This document shows, piece by piece, positions 1 through 5,983 of a stretch of DNA of 56,692 bases. This DNA is from Tistlia consotensis USBA 355 (lineage in GTDB: Bacteria; Pseudomonadota; Alphaproteobacteria; Kiloniellales; DSM-21159). The DNA is taken from positions 1 to 56,692 of the forward strand of contig NZ_FWZX01000038.1 of NCBI RefSeq assembly GCF_900177295.1, written 5' to 3'. The position numbers and the translations under genes were made by a program. Under the pieces are notes generated by a model, which searched no databases, was not told the DNA's origin, and saw only the letters and a list, made by a program, of their open reading frames with translations. How positions within the stretch are numbered: the stretch's first letter is position 1; each line of letters starts with the position of its first letter.

Positions 1-164
1 TCGCCGCCGACGAGCTGTTGCAGGAGCTGGGCCGCGAGATGGAGCCGGAGGAGAAGGCCGACGCCGTGCTGCAGATGTACCGGAACGAGCTGGAGCGGAA
101 GGTCTCCGGGCAAGCCGCTCTATCGTTCCCGGAGGTGGTCAGGCTCTTCCGCAGCGTTGCGTAG
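1..164 (+). CDS. C-terminal end of an unrecognised protein (partial)
   Basis: An open frame enters from the left edge (codons in phase from base 3) and ends at TAG 162-164, giving the last 53 residues of a protein. The visible part is acidic and helical-looking (ELLQELGREMEPEEKAD, then VLQMYRNELERKV) with no recognisable motif. The N-terminus lies outside the window. I do not recognise the family. Coding is supported only by an uninterrupted GC-rich frame to the edge and by the stop. Confidence 0.5.
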   Translation, partial: AADELLQELGREMEPEEKADAVLQMYRNELERKVSGQAALSFPEVVRLFRSVA

Positions 165-235
165 GCAGGGTGGAATTTTAACCTTTGGGCGCATAGAACG
201 AGCGACTTCCGACCGTACCGGCATGGGGGACCTAA

Positions 236-802
236 GTGCCTGAGCTTGCAGACATTAAGAGGCGTAACAAGGATCAGATCGAACGGCAGAGCCGGAAGGA
301 GCCGGCGCCGGAGGACAGCGAACCACCGAGGGTCATCATCAGGGACGTACGGAACAGCGGCACGATCATCATCGGCAACAACGCGGTAGTGAAGGCCAGT
401 GCGGTGAACGTCTTCCTGATCGTCGCTCCGGACGGCTGGAAGGGTGACGGCCAGGCCGGGGACTTGGCTCTGCCGCTTCGGGGCACGCCGGCCGCCGGCA
501 TCGGGCGCACCGCGGTCCCCGCGCTGATCGCCGCGCTCACGCCGCGGGACTGCGCAGAAATGATCGATCTGTCGTCAGTCGGTCTCAAAGCATGTGCCGA
601 AATTCGGCCCGTTTCGCTCGGAACCGCTCAATCGGTCTCAAACCGCCTCGCACCGCCGCCCGACGACGAACCGCCCTCAAACCCGCAGTATGCCTTGGCC
701 TCCGCCGCGCTCGCCCGCCTCAAGGCCGCTCGGGCCAGGTCTCAAAGCGATCACCTCCCCACAGTGGCGCCGGGCGTCGGGGGCAGAGGGGGTTTGCCAT
801 GA
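236..802 (+). CDS. Hypothetical protein, GTG start, coupled to the lipoprotein downstream
   Basis: A 188-residue ORF. GTG at 236 is preceded at good spacing by a GGGGGA ribosome site (225-230). The N-terminal 25 residues are charged. A motif RDVRNSGTIIIGNN (about residues 37-50) follows, then a predicted compact alpha/beta stretch. The last 70 residues are Pro/Ala/Arg-rich and less convincing as folded protein. The stop TGA (800-802) overlaps the ATG of the next gene as ATGA, a translational-coupling arrangement that favours the frame being real through its end. The 5' end and leader are lower in GC than the surroundings. No family recognised. The C-terminal part could instead be fortuitous read-through of a GC-rich region. 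Confidence 0.5.
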   Translation: MPELADIKRRNKDQIERQSRKEPAPEDSEPPRVIIRDVRNSGTIIIGNNAVVKASAVNVFLIVAPDGWKGDGQAGDLALPLRGTPAAGIGRTAVPALIAALTPRDCAEMIDLSSVGLKACAEIRPVSLGTAQSVSNRLAPPPDDEPPSNPQYALASAALARLKAARARSQSDHLPTVAPGVGGRGGLP

Positions 803-1248
803 CCTTGAAGGTGAAGGTGGCGCTCGCCGTGGCGACGGCGGCGCTGGTCGGGGGCTGCGCGTCGCAGCCCAAGAACATCACGGCGGCCTACGTCTCGCCG
901 GTGCAGTACGCCGACTACAGCTGCCCGCAGATCACGGCCGAGATGGACGGCGTCAGCAAGCGCACGGTCGAGCTCTACGACCACCTGCAGAACAAGGCCG
1001 ACAACGACAGCGCCGAGATGGCGATCGGCATCGTGCTGTTCTGGCCGGCGCTGCTGATGCTGAACGGCGGCGACGGGCCGGAGGCCCAGGAGTACGCGCA
1101 CCTGAAGGGCGAGTACAAGGCGCTGGACGAGGTCGCCGGCAAGAAGAGCTGCACGGTCACCACGCGCTCGCCCGAGACGATCATCAAGGAGAAGGAAGAG
1201 CAGAAGCAGAAGGAGGCCGAGTCCAAGGGCGCCGGCTATCCGACCTGA
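799..1248 (+). CDS. Small outer-membrane or periplasmic lipoprotein
   Basis: 149 residues from ATG 799. The N-terminus is a classic lipoprotein signal: charged MTLKVK, hydrophobic core, and lipobox VGGC with the lipidated Cys at residue 20. The mature part has a conserved-looking SCPQI stretch (Cys42), a hydrophobic patch at about 74-88 (AIGIVLFWPALLML) and a highly charged Lys/Glu tail from about 120 that should be helical. This resembles short metal-resistance or stress lipoproteins annotated only as hypothetical. Longer in-frame extensions upstream (from 592) lack a ribosome site and would bury the signal peptide, so I rejected them. Its ATG overlaps the previous stop. Confidence 0.8.
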   Translation: MTLKVKVALAVATAALVGGCASQPKNITAAYVSPVQYADYSCPQITAEMDGVSKRTVELYDHLQNKADNDSAEMAIGIVLFWPALLMLNGGDGPEAQEYAHLKGEYKALDEVAGKKSCTVTTRSPETIIKEKEEQKQKEAESKGAGYPT

Positions 1249-1272
1249 GGCCGACCTGAGGCCGACCTGAGG
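1240..1272 (+). repeat. 11-bp tandem repeat x3 carrying the lipoprotein stop codon
   Basis: The unit CCGACCTGAGG is repeated three times without change (1240-1250, 1251-1261, 1262-1272). The first copy contains the gene's TGA (1246-1248). The next two TGAs fall at 1257 and 1268, so with an 11-bp unit all three reading frames of the sense strand are closed. Confidence 0.9.
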
Positions 1273-1335
1273 CCGGCGGGGGCGCGGCCGGCCCGCGCCG
1301 CCTCGCTGGAGCGTCGCCCCGCTCGGATCGCATCG

Positions 1336-1407
1336 CCGGCCCGCAGCCCCACCCGGCCCCCCCTACCAGGATACTGACGTGGGTGGCCGGGTGGGCCTGC
1401 GGGCCGG
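1336..1407. terminator. 27-bp GC-rich inverted repeat between convergent genes
   Basis: The left arm 1336-1362 and right arm 1381-1407 are complementary at 25 of 27 positions, around an 18-nt loop. It lies between the lipoprotein gene (+) and fabI (-), about 30 nt past the fabI stop, so a bidirectional terminator is the simple reading. No strong U-tract follows on either strand, and the stem is unusually long for an intrinsic terminator. Apart from this and the 11-bp repeat, the 1249-1436 gap holds nothing I recognise. Confidence 0.7.
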
Positions 1408-1436
1408 AGCCGAACCAGTCTCGAGCCGTCCTCTCC

Positions 1437-2231
1437 CTACCCCACCACGTGGTAGCCGGCGTCGACGTGCACCGTCTCGCCGGTGAGCGAGCGCGCCGCG
1501 TCGCTGCAGAGATAGGCGGCCAGGGCGCCGATCTCCTCGATCGTGACCAGGCGGCCCTCGGGGCTGTGGCGGCGGGCGCGGTCCAGCAATTCGTCGAAGC
1601 GGTCGAGGCCGCTGGCCGCGCGGGTCAGCAGCGGCCCGGGCGAGAGCGCGTGGACGCGGATGTTCTGCGGCCCCAGCTCGGCGGCAAGGTAGCGCACCGA
1701 GGCCTCGAGCGCGGCCTTGACCGGGCCCATCAGGTTGTAGTGCTCGACCACCTTCTCGGCGCCGTAGAAGGAGACGGTCAGCAGGGTGCCGCCGGCCGGG
1801 GCGCCGCTCGGCCCCGGCGCCGTCATCAGCGGCTCGGCCAGCTTCGCCATCCGGAGGAAGGAGTGGCAGGAGACGTCCATGGCCAGCGCGAAGCCGTCGC
1901 GGCTGGAATCGACCAGGCGGCCGTGCAGGTCCTCCTTCGGCGCATAGGCGATCGAGTGGACCAGGAAGTCCAGGCGCCCCCAGGCCCTGGCGACGGCGTC
2001 GAACGCCGCCTCCAGCTGGCCCGGCTCGCGCACGTCGCAGGGCAGCAGCAGCGGCGCCTCCAGGCGCTCGGCGAGCGGCGCCACCCAGGGCTTCGCCCGG
2101 TCGTTCAGGTAGGTCAGCGCGACCTCGGCGCCCTGGGCCCTGAGCGCCGCGGCGCAGCCCCAGCCGATCGAATGCTCGTTGGCGACGCCGACCACCAGGC
2201 CGCGCTTGCCGTCGAGGGAGAAGAGGGCCAT
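1437..2231 (-). CDS. fabI: Enoyl-[acyl-carrier-protein] reductase (NADH) FabI
   Basis: 264 residues, usual FabI length. It performs the last reduction of the fatty-acid elongation cycle (trans-2-enoyl-ACP to acyl-ACP). Seen: the glycine-rich FabI-type nucleotide site GVANEHSIGWG (about 15-25), CDV at 65-67, and the catalytic Tyr165-x6-Lys172 in YNLMGPVK; the end SLTGETVHVDAGYHVVG is typical of the family. The position equal to the first active-site tyrosine of E. coli FabI (Tyr146) is Phe155, and a Gly/Pro-rich insert (about 139-148) sits just before it. The ribosome site AAAGGA overlaps the arm of a palindrome (2241-2272). A FabI isozyme rather than the sole copy is possible. Confidence 0.92.
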   Translation of the reverse strand: MALFSLDGKRGLVVGVANEHSIGWGCAAALRAQGAEVALTYLNDRAKPWVAPLAERLEAPLLLPCDVREPGQLEAAFDAVARAWGRLDFLVHSIAYAPKEDLHGRLVDSSRDGFALAMDVSCHSFLRMAKLAEPLMTAPGPSGAPAGGTLLTVSFYGAEKVVEHYNLMGPVKAALEASVRYLAAELGPQNIRVHALSPGPLLTRAASGLDRFDELLDRARRHSPEGRLVTIEEIGALAAYLCSDAARSLTGETVHVDAGYHVVG

Positions 2232-2240
2232 CCCGCCGTC

Positions 2241-2272
2241 CTTTCGCAGATGCGATATTGCATGTGCGAAAG
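2241..2272 (-). promoter_or_regulatory. Palindrome over the fabI leader and ribosome site
   Basis: The outer arms CTTTCGCA (2241-2248) and TGCGAAAG (2265-2272) are perfect. The inner arms ATGC (2250-2253) and GCAT (2260-2263) extend them, giving 12 of 13 paired positions around a 6-nt centre. It ends 10 bp before the fabI ATG, and its proximal arm supplies part of the AAAGGA ribosome site. It could be a repressor operator near the start of transcription or an RNA hairpin masking the ribosome site; the sequence does not decide which. Confidence 0.65.
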
Positions 2273-2380
2273 ATATAGCGGCCCGAGGTTAAGGGAATAA
2301 GGCCGAGCACCCGGGCCGCGGCGGTCTGGCGCGCCCGGGCTCGGCTGCCTCCCGGTCGGCGGCTCCCTCGGCTCCCCCCT

Positions 2381-3205
2381 TCAGCTGCCCTGGGGCGGCA
2401 GCTTGAGGACCTGGCGCACCGCGGCCTCGCGGCCCGCGGTCATGCCGACCGTGCGGCCTTCCTGGATCGCGACCTCGGGCGGCACGCCGCGGCCGGCGCG
2501 GTAGAGCGTCCAGAGCGCGCCGACCCGGTTGGCGCTGTGGCAGTGGACCAGGATCGGGTAGTGCGCCGGGTCCTCGACCAGCGTCGTGAAGGCGGCGACC
2601 TGCTCGGCGGTCGGCGCCTTGGCCGAGACCGGGATCGAGACGTAGTCGAGGCCGGCGGCGGCCGCCGCCTGGGCCTCGGCCCCGGGGTCCTCCTCGGCGG
2701 TGCGCAGGTTGACGACGGTCTTGAAGCCGAGCGCCTTGAGCTGCGGCAGGGCCTCGAGCTTGACCAGGCCGCCGGTGCCGACGTAGGGCGCGGCGCGGCC
2801 GTAGTTGTCGACGATCGCCGGCATCTTGTCGCCGAAGGGCGCCTGGGGCAGGCCGGCGGCGAGGTCGAAGGGATTGGCCGCCGCGGCGCTCATCATCGCC
2901 GCCTTGGCGGGCGCGCAGGGGTTCGCCGCCGCGCAGGGATTGACGGCACTGGGATTGACGGCCGCCGGCGCGCAGGGATTGGCCGCGGCCGGGGCCATCG
3001 GCTTGACCGCGGCGCAGGGGTTGGCCGGGGCGCAGGGATTGACGGCCCTGGCCGGCGCGCAGGGGTTGCTTTGGGCCTGGGCGGCCGGCAGCGGGGTCGC
3101 CAGCGGCAGCTCCAGGACCTGCAGGCCGCCGGCGACGCCGAAGGCGAGGACCAGCGGCAGAGCGGTCGAGGTCAGGCGCTTGCGGGTGGGGATCGAGGGA
3201 CTCAT
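2381..3205 (-). CDS. Exported DUF442/TIGR01244-type phosphatase or sulfurtransferase with NPCAP cysteine repeat
   Basis: 274 residues. An N-terminal signal sequence runs to about residue 45 (...AAQAQS). A low-complexity segment (46-112) with six NPC motifs follows (Cys49, 58, 64, 78, 91, 97; a seventh unit reads NPS). The catalytic domain begins at about 120 and matches the DUF442/beta-lactamase-hydrolase-like family: GTGGL, VVNLRTAEED, and active loop HCHSANRVGALW with Cys222 and Arg227 in the CX4R spacing of that family rather than the CX5R of tyrosine phosphatases. Members are often next to or fused with sulfur-oxidation proteins. It starts 32 bp after the second YeeE gene in the same direction, so it is probably the last gene of a sulfur operon. 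The substrate is unknown. Confidence 0.75.
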   Translation of the reverse strand: MSPSIPTRKRLTSTALPLVLAFGVAGGLQVLELPLATPLPAAQAQSNPCAPARAVNPCAPANPCAAVKPMAPAAANPCAPAAVNPSAVNPCAAANPCAPAKAAMMSAAAANPFDLAAGLPQAPFGDKMPAIVDNYGRAAPYVGTGGLVKLEALPQLKALGFKTVVNLRTAEEDPGAEAQAAAAAGLDYVSIPVSAKAPTAEQVAAFTTLVEDPAHYPILVHCHSANRVGALWTLYRAGRGVPPEVAIQEGRTVGMTAGREAAVRQVLKLPPQGS

Positions 3206-3237
3206 GGCAGGGACTCTCCCGGAAGGCGGCGGGGGGA

Positions 3238-3891
3238 TCAGGCGGCGAAGGGACGGTGCGGCCGCGCGGCCGGGCGGGGCGGCGGCGTGCCGGCCTCGGC
3301 GGCCAGGGCCTGCTCGGCGGTGACGGGCCCGCCGAGGCGCCGCTCCAGCCGGCTGCCCAGCCGCCAGCCGCCGGCGGCGACCAGGGCGAGCAGCGCGATG
3401 ACCAGCCAGTCGGGCAGGCCGAGCAGGGCCGAAAGGGTCTGGCCCTGCGGCCCGGCGGCGGCGGTCACCAGGCCGGCGAGCAGCGGATAGAGCGCCGCGA
3501 AGACGACCGTGCCGGCGACCATGCCGAGGATGAAGACCAGGGCGTCGCCGCGCCCCGAGGCGAGGCCGACCGCCGAGGTGCCCGGGCAGTAGCCGCCGAG
3601 CGCGAAGCCGGCGCCGATCAGCAGGCCGCCGCCGAGCGTCGCCCAGAAGAACAGCGTCGGCACGAAGACGCCGCCCGGCCTCAGCACGCCCAGCGCCTGG
3701 GCCAGCCAGAGCCCGAAGGCGGCGACGATCACCGCGGTGAACATGACCTTGAAGACCGACCAGTCGCTGAGCTCGAACTGGGCGGTCAGCTTGGTCGGGC
3801 TGCCGAAGCCGGCGCCCTCGAGCACGTAGCCGAACAGGATGCCGCAGAGCAGGCCGGCGGCGAGGCCGCCGTCGTAGAGGGGCAGGCTCAT
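3238..3891 (-). CDS. YeeE/YedE (DUF395) family permease, second half-size subunit
   Basis: 217 residues from ATG at 3891. Several membrane segments are visible (GGLAAGLLCGILFGYVL, VFKVMFTAVIVAAFG, FFWATLGGGLLIGAGFALGG and others). The family's conserved cysteine lies in GGYCPGTSAVGLASG (Cys102), the type of site that relays thiosulfate or other sulfur species through YeeE channels. The tail after about 190 is Pro/Arg-rich and cytoplasmic-looking. Its ATG overlaps the upstream stop as ATGA, indicating a coupled two-gene transporter. Longer readings of this frame upstream to 4497 run through the other gene out of frame and are not real. Confidence 0.85.
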   Translation of the reverse strand: MSLPLYDGGLAAGLLCGILFGYVLEGAGFGSPTKLTAQFELSDWSVFKVMFTAVIVAAFGLWLAQALGVLRPGGVFVPTLFFWATLGGGLLIGAGFALGGYCPGTSAVGLASGRGDALVFILGMVAGTVVFAALYPLLAGLVTAAAGPQGQTLSALLGLPDWLVIALLALVAAGGWRLGSRLERRLGGPVTAEQALAAEAGTPPPRPAARPHRPFAA

Positions 3892-4457
3892 GACCGCACC
3901 TTTCTGAGGATCAGGCTGACCGCGAAGCCGGCCAGGAAGAAGCCGATCAGGAAGACGAAGCCGGCGACCGCCAGGGTCGCGCCGCCGGACAGGCCGAGGC
4001 CGCTGGTGCAGCCCAGCGACAGGCGGCCGCCGAAGCCGACCAGCGCGCCGCCGGCGAAGGCCGCGGCGAGGCGGCCGCCGAGCGAGGCGCCGCCGTACCC
4101 GGACCCGTGCCCCCCGCCTCGGCCCTGGGGCCCGGCCTCGACCATCGGCCGGAAGCGCCGCGCCGCCAGGCTGCCGCCGAGGCCGCCGATCACGACGCCC
4201 ACGGCCTCCCAGGTGATCCAGGAGGGCAGCGGATCGGCGCCGCCCGCGACGAAGCCGCCGAAGTAGGCGTTGGCGGCGGTCCAGCCCGGCGCCAGCCAGG
4301 CCGAGACGGCGGCGGCCAGGCGCGTGAAGAAGCCGCTGGCGCCGAGCCCGTGGCCGGTCACCAGGAAGGTCAGCAGCAGCGTCAGGCCGAGCGCGACCCC
4401 GGCGACCAGCGGGTGCCAGAAGGGCGCAGGGCGGAACGAACGGGAAGCATCGGACAT
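3888..4457 (-). CDS. YeeE/YedE (DUF395) family permease, first half-size subunit
   Basis: 189 residues, inner-membrane protein and first gene of the operon. The conserved motif LSLGCTSGLGLSGG holds Cys150. Membrane segments occur at about 15-35, 60-72, 82-98, 127-145 and 160-182. A His/Gly-rich loop (GRGGGHGSGYGG, about 112-123) separates the halves. Together with the next gene it resembles the split YeeE/YedE pairs that import thiosulfate or related sulfur compounds. The FNR/FixK-like box at 4521-4534 lies about 70 bp before the ATG. Confidence 0.85.
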   Translation of the reverse strand: MSDASRSFRPAPFWHPLVAGVALGLTLLLTFLVTGHGLGASGFFTRLAAAVSAWLAPGWTAANAYFGGFVAGGADPLPSWITWEAVGVVIGGLGGSLAARRFRPMVEAGPQGRGGGHGSGYGGASLGGRLAAAFAGGALVGFGGRLSLGCTSGLGLSGGATLAVAGFVFLIGFFLAGFAVSLILRKVRS

Positions 4458-4492
4458 GGTCGGTCCCCTCGCCTGTCAGCGGCGTCGGGACA

Positions 4493-4534
4493 TACATATT
4501 CGACTTTCTGCAATCGTTCCTTGACCTGGATCAA
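4493..4534 (-). promoter_or_regulatory. FNR/FixK-type anaerobox and class II-like promoter of the YeeE operon
   Basis: TTGACCTGGATCAA (4521-4534) fits TTGA-N6-TCAA, and nine of ten informative positions of the FNR/FixK consensus TTGAT-N4-ATCAA. Reading on the minus strand, TATGTA (4498-4493) could be the -10. The start would then be near 4486, which puts the box centre at about -41.5, the class II activator position. No competing gene lies upstream within 150 bp (next is DUF1330, same strand, ending at 4693). The rest of 4535-4692 shows nothing I recognise. Confidence 0.65.
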
Positions 4535-4692
4535 GGGGCGGGCCTGCGAACCGGCACTCCCCTTTCGTCCTGCCAGCGCGCGGTCGCGCGCAGCGCCGGA
4601 AGAGAGGGCGCTGAGGTGGCCCGGTCTGCGTCCCCTCTCCGCCCCCTGGGGCGGAGAGGGAGAAACGAGGCCCCGGGTCCGGCTCTCCCGCG

Positions 4693-4986
4693 CTACCCCG
4701 CGAAGCCCTCGAAGAGCGCCAGCGCGCCCGTCGAGGCGGCCTGGCGCAGCGGCACCAGCTCCTGGTAGCCGGCGCTCTCGTACCAGCCGCGCGCGGCGGC
4801 GCTGTCGGGGAACTCGATGACGACCAGGCGCTGGACCTGCCAGTCGCCCTCCAGCACCTCGGGCTGCGGGCCGCGGATCACGAAGCGGCCGCCCCAGCGG
4901 GCGATCTCGGCGGGCACCCGCGCGGTGTACTTCTTGTAGGCCTCGGGGTCGGTGACCTCGACCGTTCCGACGATGTAGGCGACCAT
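4693..4986 (-). CDS. DUF1330 family protein
   Basis: 97 residues, the usual length of this small ferredoxin-fold (dimeric alpha-beta barrel) family. Seen: the typical opening VAYIVGTVEVTDPEAYKKY, GGRFVIRGP in the middle, VVIEFPDSAAARGWYES and the YQELVPLR segment. Function unproven; some relatives resemble antibiotic-biosynthesis monooxygenases. It is a single gene upstream of the YeeE operon but separated from it by more than 230 bp with the FNR-like promoter in between. Confidence 0.85.
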   Translation of the reverse strand: MVAYIVGTVEVTDPEAYKKYTARVPAEIARWGGRFVIRGPQPEVLEGDWQVQRLVVIEFPDSAAARGWYESAGYQELVPLRQAASTGALALFEGFAG

Positions 4987-5045
4987 CCGTCCTTACCTCC
5001 CGGTTTCTCGTTCTGGGCAGGCCCCTCGATAGCGCAAAGCGACGA

Positions 5046-5071
5046 AGCCCGGGAGGGGGTCCTCCCGGGCT
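5046..5071 (-). terminator. Hairpin after the Bax inhibitor-1 gene
   Basis: Perfect 11-bp arms AGCCCGGGAGG (5046-5056) and CCTCCCGGGCT (5061-5071) with a GGGT loop, about 55 nt past the stop of the BI-1 gene on the minus strand. Only a weak T run follows (TTCGTCGCTTT), so termination is likely but not certain. Confidence 0.75.
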
Positions 5072-5125
5072 CCGCCGGTCCGCCGCCGCGAGGCGCCGGT
5101 CAGGTCTAGGGTGTCAGGCCAGCGA

Positions 5126-5866
5126 TCAGTTCCTGTTCATCATGCCGAGGATGTTGAGGATCCAGATGAACAGCGTGATGAAGGCGCCGTAGAGGATGAA
5201 GGCGCCGAAGATCGCCTTGCGCGTCACCACGTCGTGGCCGTCGGTCTCGTAGTACATGTTCTTGATCATCTGGGTCTCGTAGGCAGTCAGCCCCGAGAAC
5301 ACCAGGACCACGACGATCGAGAGGATCAGCTCGAAGCCGCTCGACTGGATCAGGAAGACGTTGACCAGCATGGCGATCAGGATGCCGATCGTCGCCATCG
5401 CCAGGAAGGCCCCCATCGGCGCCAGGTTGCGCTTGGTGGTGTAGCCGTAGAGGCTGAGGCCGGCGAAGGCCGCCGCCGTGATGAAGAAGGCCCGGGCGAT
5501 CATCTCCGCGCCGCCCGCCATGTGCAGGTAGGCGAAGAACATCGGGCCGAGCACCGCGCCCCACAGGCCGGCATAGCCCCAGAAGCAGAGCTGCGCGACG
5601 CCGACCGACTTGGTCATGATCAGGCGCGGCGCGAACCAGCCGAGGCCGAGGATGCCGATGAACAGGACCCAGAAGCCGCCGCCCGACAGGCTCGCGACCA
5701 GCTGCGGATTCATCGCGACCAGCATCGCGATGGCGCCCGTGAAGGCGACGCCCAGCGACATGTAGTTGTAGACGCGCAGCATGTAGCTGCGCAGGCCCTG
5801 GTCGAGCTGCGCCTGGTCGGCCTGCGTGCGGGCAAAGCTGCGCACGTTCTGAGGACCGAATGCCAT
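5126..5866 (-). CDS. Bax inhibitor-1/YccA family membrane protein
   Basis: 246 residues with about seven hydrophobic segments. The N-terminal DQGLRSYMLRVYNYMSLGVA stretch, the central GWFAPRLIMTKSVGVAQLCFWGY region and the C-terminal Asp-containing YETQMIKNMYY and LFIWILNILG segments are typical of bacterial YccA/YbhL-type BI-1 proteins, proposed to be pH-sensitive calcium leak channels or modulators of FtsH-like proteases. The start is set by GGAGAGG seven bases ahead of the ATG. It is a single-gene unit with its own terminator hairpin. Confidence 0.92.
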   Translation of the reverse strand: MAFGPQNVRSFARTQADQAQLDQGLRSYMLRVYNYMSLGVAFTGAIAMLVAMNPQLVASLSGGGFWVLFIGILGLGWFAPRLIMTKSVGVAQLCFWGYAGLWGAVLGPMFFAYLHMAGGAEMIARAFFITAAAFAGLSLYGYTTKRNLAPMGAFLAMATIGILIAMLVNVFLIQSSGFELILSIVVVLVFSGLTAYETQMIKNMYYETDGHDVVTRKAIFGAFILYGAFITLFIWILNILGMMNRN

Positions 5867-5983
5867 TGGATGCCTCTCCGCTTCCTGCTTGTTGATTTAC
5901 CGGCCTCATAGAGTGGGGATTGACGGCGGCGAATCAAGCTTTCCCACGTCGCTGCGCGCTTCGGTCCGCTCCTTTTTCGAGCC

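Noticed and set aside
592-798. Upstream extension of the lipoprotein frame
   Set aside because: No ribosome site and it would bury the lipobox signal.
3238-4497. Single 419-residue reading frame across both YeeE genes
   Set aside because: Its first half is an out-of-frame reading of the upstream permease; the real gene starts at ATG 3891 with an ATGA overlap.
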